A DNA stretch of 56,082 nt from LC029 sp036676475 (lineage in GTDB: Bacteria; Bacillota; Bacilli; Aneurinibacillales; RAOX-1). The stretch lies in contig JAKFCU010000072.1 in NCBI GenBank assembly GCA_036676475.1, positions 1 through 56,082 of the forward strand. Direction: 5' to 3'. Position numbers and translations under genes: made by a program. Below the pieces are notes generated by a model. It was not told the DNA's origin, did not search any database, and saw only the letters and a program-made list of their open reading frames with translations. This document shows, piece by piece, positions 45,373 through 54,263 of this stretch (the stretch's first letter is position 1; every line of letters starts with the position of its first letter).

Positions 45373-45387
45373 CTGCATAGTATGCAG
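45373..45387 (+). promoter_or_regulatory. Palindrome upstream of spoVK
   Basis: ctgcata - g - tatgcag is a perfect 7+7 palindrome 18 bases before the start. The embedded CATAGTAT, with AC about 17 bases upstream, is also compatible with a mother-cell sigma-K-type -10; that is tentative. Confidence 0.35.
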
Positions 45388-45404
45388 GTACGAAGGGAAA
45401 AGAG

Positions 45405-46376
45405 GTGACAGACGTGACACGGCGTGTATTAACTAATGAAGCGCCCCATCGAATCAATGTGGTGATTAACCATGAAACCAATAAAGTAAAGAATTTAGCT
45501 GACTCCTTTTCTAAGATTCATCATGGTGAATATGGAACGGCACCACATGATCGTTTTCTTCAGATTACAAAAGAACTAGATCGTCTCGTTGGAATGAAAG
45601 AGGTAAAAGACCTCATTTATGAAATCTATGCTCTGTTATTTATTAACCAATGCCGAAAAAAACAAGGCTTGAAGGCAGACGGGCAAGTCTTGCATATGAT
45701 TTTTAAAGGAAATCCCGGAACTGGAAAAACCACCGTGGCCCGCATCATTGGGAAGTTATTTAAAGAAATGGGCGTTCTAACTAAAGGACATTTGGTGGAA
45801 GTGGAGAGAGCAGATCTGGTTGGAGAGTATATCGGTCATACGGCACAAAAAACGCGAGAGCATATCAAAAAAGCGATGGGTGGAATTCTGTTCATTGACG
45901 AAGCCTATTCCTTGGCTCGCGGTGGAGATAAGGATTTTGGAAGAGAGGCTATTGACTGTTTGGTCAAAGGGCTTGAAGACTACAAAAATGACTTCGTTCT
46001 CATCTTAGCAGGCTATTCTCATGAAATGGAGGAGTTTTTGAACTTGAATCCCGGCCTTCCTTCCCGTTTTCCTATTCAAGTCAATTTCCCTGATTACAAT
46101 CTGGAGGAATTGATGATGATTTCCGAAATGATGTTAGAAGAAAGGGAATATCAATTATCTACATTCGCACGGCAAAAGCTTCGCAAGCATCTCATGACGC
46201 AGATGTCTCATCCGCATCGCATGTTTAGTAACGCCAGACATGTACGCAATGTCATAGAGAAGTCGATTCGCTTTCAAGCTGTTCGGTTGCTTCAAAAAGA
46301 GAACCCTAGCAAAGAGGATCTATTAACGTTAGGAGTCGATGATTTACATTGTGAATCATCCAATGTTAGATGGTAA
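45405..46376 (+). CDS. spoVK: Stage V sporulation protein K, AAA+ ATPase
   Basis: A CbbX/SpoVK-type AAA+ ATPase needed for late spore maturation in Bacillus. 323 residues: N-terminal region, LDRLVGMKEVKDLIYEI, Walker A GNPGTGKTT (about 103), Walker B ILFIDEAYS (about 161), sensor LILAGYSHEM, and the arginine finger region NPGLPSRFPIQVNFPDY. The start could be the GTG at 45405 or at 45414; GAGGTGA is between them and fits 45414. In B. subtilis spoVK is followed directly by hflX; here two genes intervene. A strong terminator follows. Confidence 0.9.
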   Translation: MTDVTRRVLTNEAPHRINVVINHETNKVKNLADSFSKIHHGEYGTAPHDRFLQITKELDRLVGMKEVKDLIYEIYALLFINQCRKKQGLKADGQVLHMIFKGNPGTGKTTVARIIGKLFKEMGVLTKGHLVEVERADLVGEYIGHTAQKTREHIKKAMGGILFIDEAYSLARGGDKDFGREAIDCLVKGLEDYKNDFVLILAGYSHEMEEFLNLNPGLPSRFPIQVNFPDYNLEELMMISEMMLEEREYQLSTFARQKLRKHLMTQMSHPHRMFSNARHVRNVIEKSIRFQAVRLLQKENPSKEDLLTLGVDDLHCESSNVRW

Positions 46377-46379
46377 ACC

Positions 46380-46432
46380 AAGAGGTATTTCATGGGTATG
46401 AATCATACGCATGAAATACCTCTTTTTCTTTT
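46380..46432 (+). terminator. Strong terminator of spoVK
   Basis: aagaggtatttcatg (46380-46394) and catgaaatacctctt (46410-46424), a 15-bp stem, then TTTCTTTT. Confidence 0.9.
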
Positions 46433-46550
46433 GTGTTGATGTTTTTGTAGACTATTGCCGAAAAATATCAAATTGAGGGTTGATTGTTCTAGTAAAATTG
46501 GGGTAAGGTATTTTTAGAGGAAAAAAGTGAGAAGAAAGGAATTTTTATTC

Positions 46551-47609
46551 ATGCATACCCAACATAGAAATCCACAACCATCGGGAAAGCTCAGAAGAAA
46601 AAGAAAAAAGAAAAGAAGAATTCGCCTATTGGTGTTCACTTTTTTTCTTTTTACCTTAATTATAGGATTAAGCGCAATCGGTTACGCATCCTGGCGAGTT
46701 GATCATGCCTTAGAGGGACTGATTGATCCAACAGAAACCAATCAACAGGACGAAAGTAGTTTAGCAGATCTGAATACAGATAAAACAATGACGGTTTTAA
46801 TTATGGGGCGAGATTTCCGACCGGAAACAGGGACTAATCTCACAGATGTCATGATTGTTGCGGCGATCGACATGGAGAATAAAAAGGTGTCTATGGTCTC
46901 TATTCCGCGTGATACAAAGGTCAGTGTATCGGAAATGGGACGAAAGGTTAAAGCAAATGAAGCCTTTAATATTGGTGAAAGTCTACGGCGTCAGGCAGAA
47001 GAAACCCAAGAGGAAGTAAAGGCGGACGGTCCAACTCTAGCAAAAAAAACGGCAGGACGGCTCTTTGATATATCAATTGACCGATACATATTGGTAGACT
47101 TTCAGAGTTTTATGGCGATTGTAGATGAGGTGGGCGGAATCCAAGTCGAGGTCGAAAGAGAATTAATCTACAACGATCCTACGGATGATACACATATACA
47201 CTTGCTTCCAGGGAACCAGCATTTGAATGGCAAAGAAGCATTGGATTGGGTTCGTCACCGTCACGATGATAGAGGAACGGAATATTACTCTAGTGATTTT
47301 GATCGAAATCTACGACAGCGTGAAGTGATTAAAGCGGTAACATCCGAACTAGGATCATTAAAGGGTGTTACAAAGATCTTCGATGTACTAGATACGATGT
47401 CCGATCATATCCAAACCGATTTGTCAAAGCAGCAAATCAAACAGCTTGTCTGGAGCTTTAAAGCATTGGACCCCAATAGTATTAAGAGTATAGAAACACC
47501 GAACGTTTACTGGGACAGCAAGAGCTTGCAAACGGTGATCCCTGAGGAAGATATTAACCTTGTTCATACGGAATTAACCAATACGATCAACAACGGGAAG
47601 AAGAGTTAG
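46551..47609 (+). CDS. LytR-CpsA-Psr (LCP) family transferase
   Basis: Membrane-anchored phosphotransferase that attaches teichoic acids or capsule polymers to peptidoglycan. 352 residues: basic cytoplasmic end (RRKRKKKRR), one membrane helix (LLVFTFFLFTLIIGLSAIGY), then the LCP domain with VLIMGRDFRP, MIVAAIDMENKKVSMVSIPR (phosphate-binding Arg), NEAFNIG, ILVDFQSFMAIVDEVGGIQV and ALDWVRHRHDDRGTE. I chose the ATG at 46551 (AAAGGA upstream); a GTG at 46527 with AGAGGA is equally plausible. The stop overlaps the stop of the convergent kinase-like gene. Confidence 0.9.
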   Translation: MHTQHRNPQPSGKLRRKRKKKRRIRLLVFTFFLFTLIIGLSAIGYASWRVDHALEGLIDPTETNQQDESSLADLNTDKTMTVLIMGRDFRPETGTNLTDVMIVAAIDMENKKVSMVSIPRDTKVSVSEMGRKVKANEAFNIGESLRRQAEETQEEVKADGPTLAKKTAGRLFDISIDRYILVDFQSFMAIVDEVGGIQVEVERELIYNDPTDDTHIHLLPGNQHLNGKEALDWVRHRHDDRGTEYYSSDFDRNLRQREVIKAVTSELGSLKGVTKIFDVLDTMSDHIQTDLSKQQIKQLVWSFKALDPNSIKSIETPNVYWDSKSLQTVIPEEDINLVHTELTNTINNGKKS

Positions 47610-47631
47610 GATTCTTCCCGTTGTTTTTTAT
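47589..47631. terminator. Terminator shared by overlapping convergent genes
   Basis: aacaacgggaagaa (47589-47602) and ttcttcccgttgtt (47612-47625). The loop holds both stop codons: TAG of the LCP gene (47607-47609) and TAA of the opposite gene (47606-47608). Confidence 0.85.
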
Positions 47632-48268
47632 ATGAGGGAAAATACTTTCGATAAAAGCGATAGCTTTTTCTTACCCCATTTAGAATGAGATAAGGGATAG
47701 GGACAGGGTATCGGTACAAATAGGGAAGATATACTCGATAATAGGCCTTTTTCAAATCTTTCCATTTGTTGCAATACTCCCTTTTGTAAAAATCTGAAAC
47801 GTCGACCAGGACTCCTCGTCCTTCGGAGAGCATCACATTTTTCCCGTGAACATCATGGGGATGAAGTCCTTTTGATTTCGCATATTGGAGAGCCTTGTCA
47901 ATGTCATGAATGATTAGTTCTGGAATACGAATTCCTCGATGTACGCAATCATAGAGGGTGATCCCAATGATTCGCTTTAAGATTAAGTAATTTTTCTCAA
48001 AGTGATAACACTCCGAATAGGAAGGGTGTTGGCCCAACTGTTCATACACCTGAACCTCCTCCTGGTAGCCGGGACGTCCAGGAGCATAGATTTTCACTAC
48101 AACCTTGGGATACTGGGGATGATGAAGTACGGCAGCATAATTGCCAACACCCAATAACTTCCAAGGATCAGGCAGACGATGTACAACAACAGGATCATGT
48201 GGATGGATACTCTCTATGATAAGATTAGGGAGTAATTCATGATTAACTATTTCAATCAACGTTTTCAT
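47606..48268 (-). CDS. Protein kinase-like protein
   Basis: Small single-domain kinase-fold protein (220 residues) of the kind seen in Bacillales (YrzF/YbdM-like). Visible parts: a glycine-rich turn LLGVGNYAAVL, the ATP-lysine in KVVVKIYAPG, the acidic helix EEVQVYEQLG, the catalytic loop GLHPHDVHGKNVML and the metal-binding DVSDF in place of DFG. It seems active by motif. No membrane or PASTA segment. I chose ATG 48268 (GTGAGG upstream); a TTG at 48328 would add 20 residues. Its gene overlaps the LCP gene tail to tail, but a shared pathway is not implied. Confidence 0.75.
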   Translation of the reverse strand: MKTLIEIVNHELLPNLIIESIHPHDPVVVHRLPDPWKLLGVGNYAAVLHHPQYPKVVVKIYAPGRPGYQEEVQVYEQLGQHPSYSECYHFEKNYLILKRIIGITLYDCVHRGIRIPELIIHDIDKALQYAKSKGLHPHDVHGKNVMLSEGRGVLVDVSDFYKREYCNKWKDLKKAYYRVYLPYLYRYPVPIPYLILNGVRKSYRFYRKYFPSYKKQREES

Positions 48269-48427
48269 GCTCGCCTCACTCTGTAAATATGTTCTCCCCA
48301 AAATAGCATGAATCCATTTTTGATACAAGAGTTAAATGTCGTTACACCATTGCGTTGAACCTGTTATAAAAGAACATTATAATTAGTAAGCAGCAAATAC
48401 TCACAGAGTTACTGACCGGAGGTATAT

Positions 48428-49714
48428 ATGGAGTCAAAAGCAATTCGTGAACGGGCCATCCTAGTAGGTCTGCATTTACCCCAGATGACAGATGATTTTT
48501 TTCATTCCTCATTGGAAGAACTTGAGAATCTAACGGATACAGCAGGGGCAGATGTTATAGCTAAAATGACTCAAAAGAGACAAAGGCCAGATACCGTGTC
48601 CTATGTGGGCAAGGGAAAGGTCGAAGAATTAAAGGCAGCGATGGAGGAACTACAGGCTGATCTGATTATTTTCGATGGTGAATTATCCCCTGTCCAACAA
48701 CGCAATCTCGAAAATTTATTGGATGTTAAGATTATTGATCGCACTTCCCTTATTTTGGATATTTTTGCCATGCGTGCTCACAGTCGGGAAGGGATCCTTC
48801 AAGTCGAGCTAGCTCGTTTGGAATATAAGCTTCCCCGTTTAACCGGTAAAGGCCAAGAATTAAGTCGGCAAGGAGGAGGGATTGGCTCCCGGGGTGCCGG
48901 TGAACAGAAATTAGAGTTGGATCGCCGTCATATTCGCAGAAGGATCAGCGAGATAGGACGACATTTAGAAGAAGTCAAACGAACGAGAGAACTGCATCGG
49001 GCTCAAAGAATGAAAAGTGGAATTCCCACGGTATCTCTAGTAGGGTATACTAATGCTGGGAAATCTACACTGTTTAATACCATTTATATGCATCTGAATC
49101 ATCAGGAAGAAGAACAGGTAGAAGCGGAGAATAAGTTATTCAAAACTTTGGATATCACCACTCGAAAGATGGAATTAGAAAATGGGTGGGAATGGTTATT
49201 ATCCGATACGGTTGGATTTATCCAAAACTTGCCCCATAAACTAGTAAAAGCTTTTCGCAGTACCCTGGAAGAAGCGGTTCATGCCGATCTCCTGCTGCAT
49301 GTCATTGATAGTTCAAGCCCGGAGAGGGATGAGCAAATCAAAACCGTTGACAAGGTGCTAAAGGAGTTAGGGGCCATTGAAAGACCTATGATCAAAGTTT
49401 ATAATAAGGCAGATCAATTAGTGATTAAGCCATATTTAAGCGAAGATGGCGTGCTAGTATCGGCGCAAACGGGTTTGGGTATTGCTGAGTTAATGGATTT
49501 GATTCAGAAAAAGCTCTTTTCTTCAGCAAAGGTTATTTCTTTTATTCTTCCCTATAGTCAGTCGATGCTGATGTCAAAGTTACACCGTTTAGGCGAGGTT
49601 ACGGAAAAAGAGGAGCTTGAGGAAGGGTGGAAAATGACGGTTCGTCTAGGCAAAGAAGACTTCGGCCGATTGCGTTCAGAGCTTGCACCTTATGTTGGGG
49701 AAGAAAATAATTAG
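48428..49714 (+). CDS. hflX: GTPase HflX
   Basis: Ribosome-binding GTPase that splits stalled or hibernating 70S ribosomes. 428 residues: N-terminal domain (DTVSYVGKGKVEEL, IFDGELSPVQQRNLE, ILDIFAMRAHSREG, KGQELSRQGGGIGSRGAGE), then the G domain with GYTNAGKSTLF (about 204-214), DTVGFIQNLP, and NKAD. GGAGG precedes the start. The 3-prime neighbour ynbB follows after 12 bases, the order known from Bacillus (ynbA-ynbB). Confidence 0.95.
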   Translation: MESKAIRERAILVGLHLPQMTDDFFHSSLEELENLTDTAGADVIAKMTQKRQRPDTVSYVGKGKVEELKAAMEELQADLIIFDGELSPVQQRNLENLLDVKIIDRTSLILDIFAMRAHSREGILQVELARLEYKLPRLTGKGQELSRQGGGIGSRGAGEQKLELDRRHIRRRISEIGRHLEEVKRTRELHRAQRMKSGIPTVSLVGYTNAGKSTLFNTIYMHLNHQEEEQVEAENKLFKTLDITTRKMELENGWEWLLSDTVGFIQNLPHKLVKAFRSTLEEAVHADLLLHVIDSSSPERDEQIKTVDKVLKELGAIERPMIKVYNKADQLVIKPYLSEDGVLVSAQTGLGIAELMDLIQKKLFSSAKVISFILPYSQSMLMSKLHRLGEVTEKEELEEGWKMTVRLGKEDFGRLRSELAPYVGEENN

Positions 49715-49726
49715 GAGACATTCATC

Positions 49727-50998
49727 ATGTATACCATGTTAAAAAACGGTGATCAATTAAAACAACACGTCGAACAAACCGAACAACTTATCGAAGCTCG
49801 AATTAAAGAGATTGAAAAAATGGCTGACTATAATCAGTTTAAAGTCCTTCGTGCGTTCCAAGAGGCGGAAGTGAGCGACTTCCATTTTGCTCCCTCGACG
49901 GGCTACGGCTATGATGATGTGGGTCGGAGCACGCTAGAGTCCATCTATGCGAAGGTATTTGGTGGAGAGGATGCTCTTGTTCGACCACAAATCGTGTCAG
50001 GAACCCATGCGATTGCCATTTCCTTATTTGGACTTTTAAGACCTGGTGATGAATTAATGTACATAACCGGAGCGCCATATGATACTCTTGAAGAGGTGAT
50101 TGGAGTGCGAGGTACAGGTCAGGGTTCGCTAAAGGATTATCAGATCGGTTATCAAGCCATTTCTTTGCGCCCGGATGGAAAGGTTGATTTTGATACGATC
50201 GCACAGTCTTTAACTGAACGAACCAAAGTCATCGGAATCCAGCGTTCTAGAGGATATGCGGACCGTCCTTCCTTTCACATCGAAGAAATTAAAGAGATGA
50301 TTGATTTTGTAAAAGCAAAAAAGCCAGATGTCCTCGTCTTTGTGGACAATTGTTATGGAGAGTTTACTGAAGCACTTGAACCGACCCAAGTAGGAGCCGA
50401 TATCATGGCTGGTTCCTTGATCAAAAATCCGGGGGGAGGCATCGCTAAAACAGGTGGATATATAGTAGGGAAGAATGAACTTGTTTCTTTAGCATCTTAT
50501 CGGATGGCGGCTCCAGGTATTGGCGCTGAAGGAGGGGCTTCCCTTTATTCCCTGCATGAAATGTATCAGGGTTTCTTTTTAGCTCCTCATGTCGTCGGTG
50601 AAGCCTTAAAAGGAGCAACCTTTACAGCAGGCTTGTTAGAAGAATTAGGCTATCGAACCAATCCAAAATGGAATGAACCACGCACCGATTTAATTCAATC
50701 TGTAGAATTCGGCACAGCAGAAAAGCTGATTGCTTTTTGTCAAGGCATTCAAAAAGCATCTCCAGTGGATTCGCATGTTCGTCCGGAGCCAAGCGAAATG
50801 CCTGGTTATGCTGATCATGTCATTATGGCAGCGGGGACCTTTATTCAAGGAGCCAGTATTGAATTATCGGCAGACGGACCGCTTCGGGCACCCTACCTCG
50901 GTTTTGTTCAGGGAGGTCTAACCTACTCTCATGTTAAGGTAGGAATTCTTACGGCTATTGATCAGCTTGTAGAGAAGGGCCTTCTAGAACTAGCTTAA
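49727..50998 (+). CDS. ynbB: Aluminium-resistance/methionine gamma-lyase family PLP protein (YnbB)
   Basis: Fold-type I PLP enzyme of 423 residues. RPQIVSGTHAIAISLFGLLR, VIGIQRSRGYADRPS, VFVDNCYGEFTE and the cofactor-lysine region GSLIKNPGGGIAKTGGYIVG (K233 or the Lys of AKTGG) identify the YnbB family, named after methionine gamma-lyase but without proven activity in Bacillus. Co-transcribed with hflX; a terminator separates it from glnR. Confidence 0.9.
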   Translation: MYTMLKNGDQLKQHVEQTEQLIEARIKEIEKMADYNQFKVLRAFQEAEVSDFHFAPSTGYGYDDVGRSTLESIYAKVFGGEDALVRPQIVSGTHAIAISLFGLLRPGDELMYITGAPYDTLEEVIGVRGTGQGSLKDYQIGYQAISLRPDGKVDFDTIAQSLTERTKVIGIQRSRGYADRPSFHIEEIKEMIDFVKAKKPDVLVFVDNCYGEFTEALEPTQVGADIMAGSLIKNPGGGIAKTGGYIVGKNELVSLASYRMAAPGIGAEGGASLYSLHEMYQGFFLAPHVVGEALKGATFTAGLLEELGYRTNPKWNEPRTDLIQSVEFGTAEKLIAFCQGIQKASPVDSHVRPEPSEMPGYADHVIMAAGTFIQGASIELSADGPLRAPYLGFVQGGLTYSHVKVGILTAIDQLVEKGLLELA

Positions 50999-51014
50999 TC
51001 ATGAAACGAACCAT

Positions 51015-51044
51015 CACTCCCTTCATTTCAGGGGGTGTTTTTTT
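51015..51044 (+). terminator. Terminator of hflX-ynbB
   Basis: cactccc and gggggtg pair with one G-T around ttcatttca, then seven T. The T run ends two bases before the GlnR site. Confidence 0.75.
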
Positions 51045-51045
51045 A

Positions 51046-51062
51046 TGTTAGTAATTATTACA
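51046..51062 (+). promoter_or_regulatory. GlnR/TnrA operator of glnRA
   Basis: TGTTA-gtaatta-TTACA matches the consensus TGTNA-N7-TNACA exactly. It ends four bases before the -35, where bound GlnR represses glnRA under nitrogen excess. Confidence 0.88.
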
Positions 51063-51066
51063 AGGC

Positions 51067-51095
51067 TTGACATATTTCTTGAATATGCATAAAAT
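51067..51095 (+). promoter_or_regulatory. glnRA promoter
   Basis: TTGACA (51067-51072), 17-base spacer, TAAAAT (51090-51095): close to the sigma-A consensus. Confidence 0.85.
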
Positions 51096-51140
51096 AAAAA
51101 AAAGTAGTTATTGAAAAATATTTCCAAGAGGGTGAGTTTG

Positions 51141-51551
51141 ATGGGCGATGATATTCGTCGGAACATGGCTTTATTTCCTATTGGGATTGTCATGAAGCTT
51201 ACCGATTTGACAGCTAGACAGATTCGCTATTATGAAACCCACAATCTTATTCAGCCGGCTCGTACGGAAGGAAATCAGCGGCTCTTTTCTTTTAATGATG
51301 TCGATCGGTTATTGACGATCAAATCATACATTGAAAAGGGTTTAAATATCGCAGGTATTAAGCAAGTGATGAATATAACCGAGGAACCTCTTCCTCAAGA
51401 TGAAATAACCGTCATTACCGAGAAATCCGAGCAGAAACGTAAAGAAATGACGGATGTTGAGCTAAGGCAGATGTTGAAGCAGCAGCTCATGATCAATCGT
51501 CCGGGAGCAACTCCATTAATAAGGGGAGAATTATCTCGATTCTTCCATTAA
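51141..51551 (+). CDS. glnR: Nitrogen repressor GlnR
   Basis: MerR-type repressor, 136 residues. DNA-binding part ALFPIGIVMKLTDLTARQIR, YYETHNLIQPARTEGNQRLF, and SFNDVDRLLTIKSYIEKGLN; the C-terminal tail that senses feedback-inhibited glutamine synthetase ends GELSRFFH. The start at 51141 has AGAGGGTGA; a start at 51111 would precede the ribosome site. Autoregulated through the site at 51046-51062 and co-transcribed with glnA. Confidence 0.93.
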   Translation: MGDDIRRNMALFPIGIVMKLTDLTARQIRYYETHNLIQPARTEGNQRLFSFNDVDRLLTIKSYIEKGLNIAGIKQVMNITEEPLPQDEITVITEKSEQKRKEMTDVELRQMLKQQLMINRPGATPLIRGELSRFFH

Positions 51552-51610
51552 TAATAAAAACAAGAGAATGGTAAAATAATATTATGGAGAGAAAATAAGG
51601 AGGTCAGATT

Positions 51611-52951
51611 ATGCGTGAAAATTACACTAAAGATGATATTATGCAAATGGCAAATGAATCAAATGTAAAATACATTCGTTTGGGTTTCACTGATTTAATG
51701 GGAATGATTAAAAATGTGGAAATCCCCGTTAGCCAATTAGAAAAAGCCTTAGACAACAAAATGATGTTTGATGGTTCATCGATTGAAGGATTTGTGCGGA
51801 TTGAAGAATCTGACATGTACTTGTATCCTGATCTAGACACCTGGACCATATTCCCTTGGGGAAGTGATTTTGGCACGGTTGCCATGTTAATCTGTGATGT
51901 ATATCTGGCTGATGGGGTGACTCCGTTCCCCGGTGACCCTCGCGGTATCTTAAAGCGTCAATTGAAGAAAGCAGAAGATCTGGGCTTTACTGCCATGAAT
52001 GTGGGGCCAGAGCCTGAATTCTTCCTTTTCAAGCTTAATGAAAAAGGTGAACCAACAACAGATTTAAATGATAATGGCGGATATTTTGATTTCGCTCCAT
52101 TGGATTTAGGAGAAAACTGCCGCCGTGATATTGTAATAACATTGGAAAAGATGGGCTTTGAAATCGAAGCCTCCCATCACGAAGTAGCACCAGGACAACA
52201 TGAGATTGACTTTAAATATGCCAATGCCGTTAAAGCTGCAGACCAAATCCAAATCTTTAAATTAGTAGTTAAAACCGTAGCACGCCAGCATGGTCTTCAT
52301 GCTACCTTCATGCCTAAGCCTTTATTCGGCATTAACGGTTCTGGTATGCACTGCCATCAATCCTTATTCAAAGGAAATGAAAATGCATTCTACGATGAAA
52401 GTGATAATCTTGGCTTAAGTTTAACTGCAAAGCAATATATGGCAGGGATCTTAAAGCACTCTCGTGGTTTTTCTTCGATCACCAACCCACTTGTAAACTC
52501 ATATAAACGTTTAGTACCTGGCTATGAAGCGCCTTGCTATGTTGCGTGGTCTGCCAAGAATAGAAGCCCGCTTGTGCGTATCCCAGCTTCCCGCGGACTA
52601 AGCACCCGTATAGAAGTGCGTAACCCTGACCCAGCGGCTAACCCATATCTCGCCCTTGCTGTTATGCTTGCAGCAGGATTAGATGGCATCATGAATAATA
52701 TTCCTTGCCCTCCTGGGACAGATCGCAACATTTATGTAATGAATGAAGAGGAAAGAGAAGAAGCGGGAATCGGTACCCTGCCTGCTAGCTTAAAGGAAGC
52801 GATTGAGTGTTTAAGGAACGACCCTGTTATGGTTGAAGCTCTTGGTGAACACACAATGCTGCATTTTATTGAAGCAAAGGAAATTGAATGGGATATGTTC
52901 CGCACTCAAATTCATGCTTGGGAAAGAGATCAATACATCATTAACTATTAA
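51611..52951 (+). CDS. glnA: Glutamine synthetase type I
   Basis: ATP-dependent ligation of ammonia to glutamate; dodecamer. 446 residues, the short GSI-alpha form of Bacillota without the adenylylation loop. FDGSSIEGFVRIEESDMYL, GPEPEFFLF, ASHHEVAPGQHEIDFKYA, GSGMHCHQSL, the Glu flap NPLVNSYKRLVPGYEAP and RIPASRGLSTRIEVRNPDP are intact, so it should be active. It also signals nitrogen status through GlnR and TnrA when feedback-inhibited. GGAGG precedes the start; a terminator follows. Confidence 0.97.
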   Translation: MRENYTKDDIMQMANESNVKYIRLGFTDLMGMIKNVEIPVSQLEKALDNKMMFDGSSIEGFVRIEESDMYLYPDLDTWTIFPWGSDFGTVAMLICDVYLADGVTPFPGDPRGILKRQLKKAEDLGFTAMNVGPEPEFFLFKLNEKGEPTTDLNDNGGYFDFAPLDLGENCRRDIVITLEKMGFEIEASHHEVAPGQHEIDFKYANAVKAADQIQIFKLVVKTVARQHGLHATFMPKPLFGINGSGMHCHQSLFKGNENAFYDESDNLGLSLTAKQYMAGILKHSRGFSSITNPLVNSYKRLVPGYEAPCYVAWSAKNRSPLVRIPASRGLSTRIEVRNPDPAANPYLALAVMLAAGLDGIMNNIPCPPGTDRNIYVMNEEEREEAGIGTLPASLKEAIECLRNDPVMVEALGEHTMLHFIEAKEIEWDMFRTQIHAWERDQYIINY

Positions 52952-52960
52952 TCATTCTGT

Positions 52961-52990
52961 AAAGGTTCCTCAAATAGAGGAGCCTTTTTT
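52961..52990 (+). terminator. Terminator of glnRA
   Basis: aaggttcctc - aaata - gaggagcctt followed by TTTT. Confidence 0.9.
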
Positions 52991-53054
52991 GCATCCTATG
53001 GAAAAATAAATCGTATAACATATAGAAAAATGTGTGAAGGGAGAATTTGAATCG

Positions 53055-53537
53055 ATGGAATGGATATTATGGACTGTTATTGTCGTCTTTTTTCTTGGCA
53101 GTATGGTAGGGGTGTTTGTACCCGTCATCCCGGATGCCCTCCTTGTCTGGGGAGGTTTTTTGATTTATCAGTTTTTCATAGCAGATCCGGGACAAGGATT
53201 GTCCTCTTGGTTTTGGTGGGCGATGGGGGCCATGACTGTCCTGCTCATATTAGCAGATATTTTGACTAATATGGTTTTCGTAAAAAAATACGGAGGAAGT
53301 AAATGGGGCATGGCTGCTTCTGTGTTGGGACTCTTGATTGGGCCTTTCGTTTTAGGTCCTTTAGGGATTATCCTCGGACCGGTATTATTCGTTTTGATGA
53401 TCGAATGGATCCAAAATAAAGATCTATCTCTCTCGGTGAAGATTGCCTTAGGTACTCTTGCTGCTTTCTTTGGAAGTGCAGCCATGAAAATCATGTTGCA
53501 AGTGATAATGATTATATGGTTTTTTATTGCGATCTAA
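53055..53537 (+). CDS. DUF456 family membrane protein
   Basis: 160 residues with about five helices. GVFVPVIPDALLVWGGFLIY (P-x-x-P-x-x-x-x-x-W-G family mark) and KYGGSKWGMAASVLGLLIGPF are hallmarks of DUF456 (YqgC-like). Function unknown. The start at 53055 has AAGGGAG; a GTG at 53034 is in frame but precedes that site. Confidence 0.85.
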   Translation: MEWILWTVIVVFFLGSMVGVFVPVIPDALLVWGGFLIYQFFIADPGQGLSSWFWWAMGAMTVLLILADILTNMVFVKKYGGSKWGMAASVLGLLIGPFVLGPLGIILGPVLFVLMIEWIQNKDLSLSVKIALGTLAAFFGSAAMKIMLQVIMIIWFFIAI

Positions 53538-53540
53538 CTT

Positions 53541-53573
53541 AAAAACACTAGCTGGTTATCAGCTAGTGTTTTT
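53541..53573. terminator. Bidirectional terminator
   Basis: aaaacactagctg and cagctagtgtttt around gttat; shared by the DUF456 gene and convergent lexA. Confidence 0.88.
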
Positions 53574-53579
53574 AAAGGT

Positions 53580-54200
53580 TTAGTGAACGTTCCGATATAC
53601 CCCAATAACTTTTCCTAAAATCGTGACAGAAGGAAGGAGGATAGGCTCCATTTCTGGATTCTCTGGTTGAAGCCGGAAATGATTCTTCTCCTTATAAAAA
53701 CGCTTCACAGTAGCTTCTTCATCTTCTGTCATAGCCACTACAATATCCCCATTATTGGCAACGGATTGTTGTCTTACGATCACGTAATCTTCATTCAAAA
53801 TTCCAGCGTCAATCATGCTATTTCCTTGAACTCTCAGCATATATACGGTATCGCTTCCGATCATACTCTCCGGAAGAACGAAATACTCCTCCACATTTTC
53901 CACCGCAAGGATCGGTTCCCCTGCTGTAACCTTCCCTAATACAGGAATACGGACGGTAGGAATAAACGATTCTTCATCATGAATATCGCTTTCATCTAAA
54001 ATTTCGATCGCTCTTGGTTTCGTTGGATCCCTGCGAATCAATCCTTTTTTTTCTAGCCGAGCTAAGTGTCCGTGAACGGTAGAACTCGATGCAAGTCCAA
54101 CAGCTTCTCCAATTTCCCTAACGGAAGGCGGATATCCTTTGTCTTTTACTTCTTTTTTTATAAAGTCTAGGATGGCATTTTGGCGTGTAGATAGCTTCAT
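53580..54200 (-). CDS. lexA: SOS repressor LexA
   Basis: 206 residues: winged-helix domain (STRQNAILDFIKKEV, YPPSVREIGEAVGLASSSTV), then the self-cleaving peptidase with the scissile A93-G94 (KVTAGEPI), nucleophile S128 (QGNSMIDAG) and K166 (EEATVKRFY). All are intact. RecA filaments trigger cleavage. It diverges from yneA across an intergenic region with three LexA-box-like sites, so it probably represses itself and yneA. Confidence 0.97.
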   Translation of the reverse strand: MKLSTRQNAILDFIKKEVKDKGYPPSVREIGEAVGLASSSTVHGHLARLEKKGLIRRDPTKPRAIEILDESDIHDEESFIPTVRIPVLGKVTAGEPILAVENVEEYFVLPESMIGSDTVYMLRVQGNSMIDAGILNEDYVIVRQQSVANNGDIVVAMTEDEEATVKRFYKEKNHFRLQPENPEMEPILLPSVTILGKVIGVYRNVH

Positions 54201-54263
54201 CTATATTCCCCCTTCTTTCCAAAATATACTTACATTTATTATAACAAGGAAAAGAAAAAGATA

